Origin: Alphaproteobacteria bacterium
GTDB lineage: Bacteria; Pseudomonadota; Alphaproteobacteria; Rs-D84
DNA length: 5,202 bases
NCBI GenBank assembly: GCA_009785765.1
Contig: WQVP01000035.1
Span: 1 to 5,202 of the forward strand
Direction: 5' to 3'
The notes below the pieces were generated by a model that made no database searches, was not told the origin of the DNA, and was given only the letters and a program-made list of their open reading frames with translations. The translations under genes were made by a program, and so were the position numbers. Positions 4,294 to 5,202 of this stretch are shown here, piece by piece; positions within the stretch are counted from its first letter, which is position 1; each line of letters opens with the position of its first letter.

Positions 4294-5202
4294 TTACCTT
4301 TGGCGGTTGCTGTATTCGCTGGCAAGTCTGTCGTTTGCGATTATAAATCTATCGCCTTTGCATACTTCGCCAAAATTTTGTCGGCCGCTGTCACGTGAGC
4401 ACCATCCCGCATCAGGCATCTTGCCGCCGCCCCAGCGCCCCCAGTCTGTGGACACCGTACCATCTGGCGCTGTGATAGTATTGCCTTCTATGACGCCAAA
4501 ATATCTGTTCGGGCAATCAAGACGCATATCGCATGAACATATATATTTATCTTTGAATGGCGGCGTGTTTCCTGCGATAACTTTGTCTATGCCCAAATAC
4601 CATGCGCCTTTGCGTGCGCCGTATGTTTCCACTTTATAAAGGTGGTCTTGGGCCTCTACTATTTCCATGTTGAAGATTCTTCCAAAGCATTTATTGCGGG
4701 GCAAATTGAATACATCAATCGTTGTTTTTACTTCGTGCGCTTTTTCTATCCTTTGTTCAGCATTGCCGGAAAAAACATCATCATGGGATTCCCAGTATTT
4801 GCCTGAAACTATCTTTTCTATGTACTCGTCCAAGCCGTCCGGCGACGGAAACAATTCTCCGTGATATTTCCAAAAATATGCTGGAAAATCATCGGGTCCA
4901 ACATTGTCTTCAAAATATGCAGGATTTATTTTTTTTGCGCACTGTGGCCCGCTGTTGCGATGCATACGTGCAGCATGCTCTAATGGGCTTTCGTGCGGCC
5001 TGTCCAAAAAATTATCATCAACCACATCGGGCATAGCAGGCACAGCGTGTGGTGTCTGCGGTTCAGATTTTGATTTTTCAATTCTGTAATAACGTTCATC
5101 GCACGGAAAAACCATATCTTCGTTGCGCAAACAAAGATAGTGATGCCTGCGCGGCAAAGATTCATGATAATTTAATTTTCGCCCATCTGGCATTTCAAAC
5201 CA
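4294..5202 (-). CDS. Hypothetical Cys- and aromatic-rich protein, 5' end outside window
   Basis: 302 residues are visible, with the reading frame open across the right edge (it reads WFEMPDGRKLN from the edge), so the true start probably lies outside; an internal ATG at 5193 is the first candidate in the window. I do not recognise the family. The protein is rich in Asp, Tyr, Trp and Gly and has nine cysteines after that Met (residues 21, 31, 85, 169, 219, 221, 227, 265, 278 counted from it), including a CSCDMRLDC cluster at 219-227. No membrane segment is visible. Landmarks are YLCLRNEDMVFPCDERYYRIE (19-39), FPAYFWKYHGELFPSPDG (103-120), YICSCDMRLDCPNRYFGVIEG (217-237) and TDWGRWGGGKMPDAGWCSRD (249-268). 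The paired cysteines and aromatic/Gly motifs would suit an exported, disulfide-stabilised protein, but that is only inference. It is probably cotranscribed with the next gene. Confidence 0.78.
   Translation of the reverse strand, partial: WFEMPDGRKLNYHESLPRRHHYLCLRNEDMVFPCDERYYRIEKSKSEPQTPHAVPAMPDVVDDNFLDRPHESPLEHAARMHRNSGPQCAKKINPAYFEDNVGPDDFPAYFWKYHGELFPSPDGLDEYIEKIVSGKYWESHDDVFSGNAEQRIEKAHEVKTTIDVFNLPRNKCFGRIFNMEIVEAQDHLYKVETYGARKGAWYLGIDKVIAGNTPPFKDKYICSCDMRLDCPNRYFGVIEGNTITAPDGTVSTDWGRWGGGKMPDAGWCSRDSGRQNFGEVCKGDRFIIANDRLASEYSNRQR

Overview
The window reads as a compact stretch of chromosome from an AT-leaning alphaproteobacterium, with every supportable gene on the minus strand. The lineage call rests mainly on a DUF2155 protein (2259-2660), a family I know almost only from Alphaproteobacteria, and on the style of the TrmD, TsaD and XseA sequences. 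The species cannot be named from the sequence. An uncultured or host-associated, repeat-rich relative of the Rickettsiales, Holosporales or Rhodospirillales is plausible, but that is inference.

Layout in transcription order (right to left): a 5'-truncated gene of unknown function (4294-5202); a second unknown gene 5 nt downstream (3836-4288); trmD, the tRNA m1G37 methyltransferase (3122-3823); rplS, ribosomal protein L19 (2662-3057); and a DUF2155 secreted or envelope protein (2259-2660). These five are closely spaced and probably form one operon, with the usual trmD-rplS pair at its core. A 171-nt gap follows, almost filled by a 148-bp palindromic, MITE-like element (2106-2253). Then come a small single-span membrane protein (1767-2087), tsaD for tRNA t6A synthesis (647-1708), and xseA, the exonuclease VII large subunit (644 to beyond the left edge). 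The known genes concern tRNA modification, the ribosome and DNA repair.

The unusual content is repeats that sit inside housekeeping proteins. (1) A 50-bp double-hairpin palindrome with TGTAGGGGCG / CGCCCCTACA ends occurs once in xseA and once in tsaD. It lies in the same reading frame and orientation in both and adds the same kind of 17-residue peptide (CRGVLHTPA...APLQ) to a loop of each protein. A half copy lies in the intergenic space upstream of tsaD. This parallels the Rickettsia palindromic elements (RPEs), with a different sequence. (2) Four short tandem arrays with a 7-bp period, each with its own unit sequence, lie at 1747-1775, 3111-3133, 3488-3517 and 3578-3600. Two are inside trmD, and two span the stop codons of trmD and of the small membrane-protein gene. 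Three of the four share the same spacing quirk, with the third unit one base short. Together these suggest a genome in which small repeats repeatedly enter or arise in coding sequence and are tolerated when the frame is kept.
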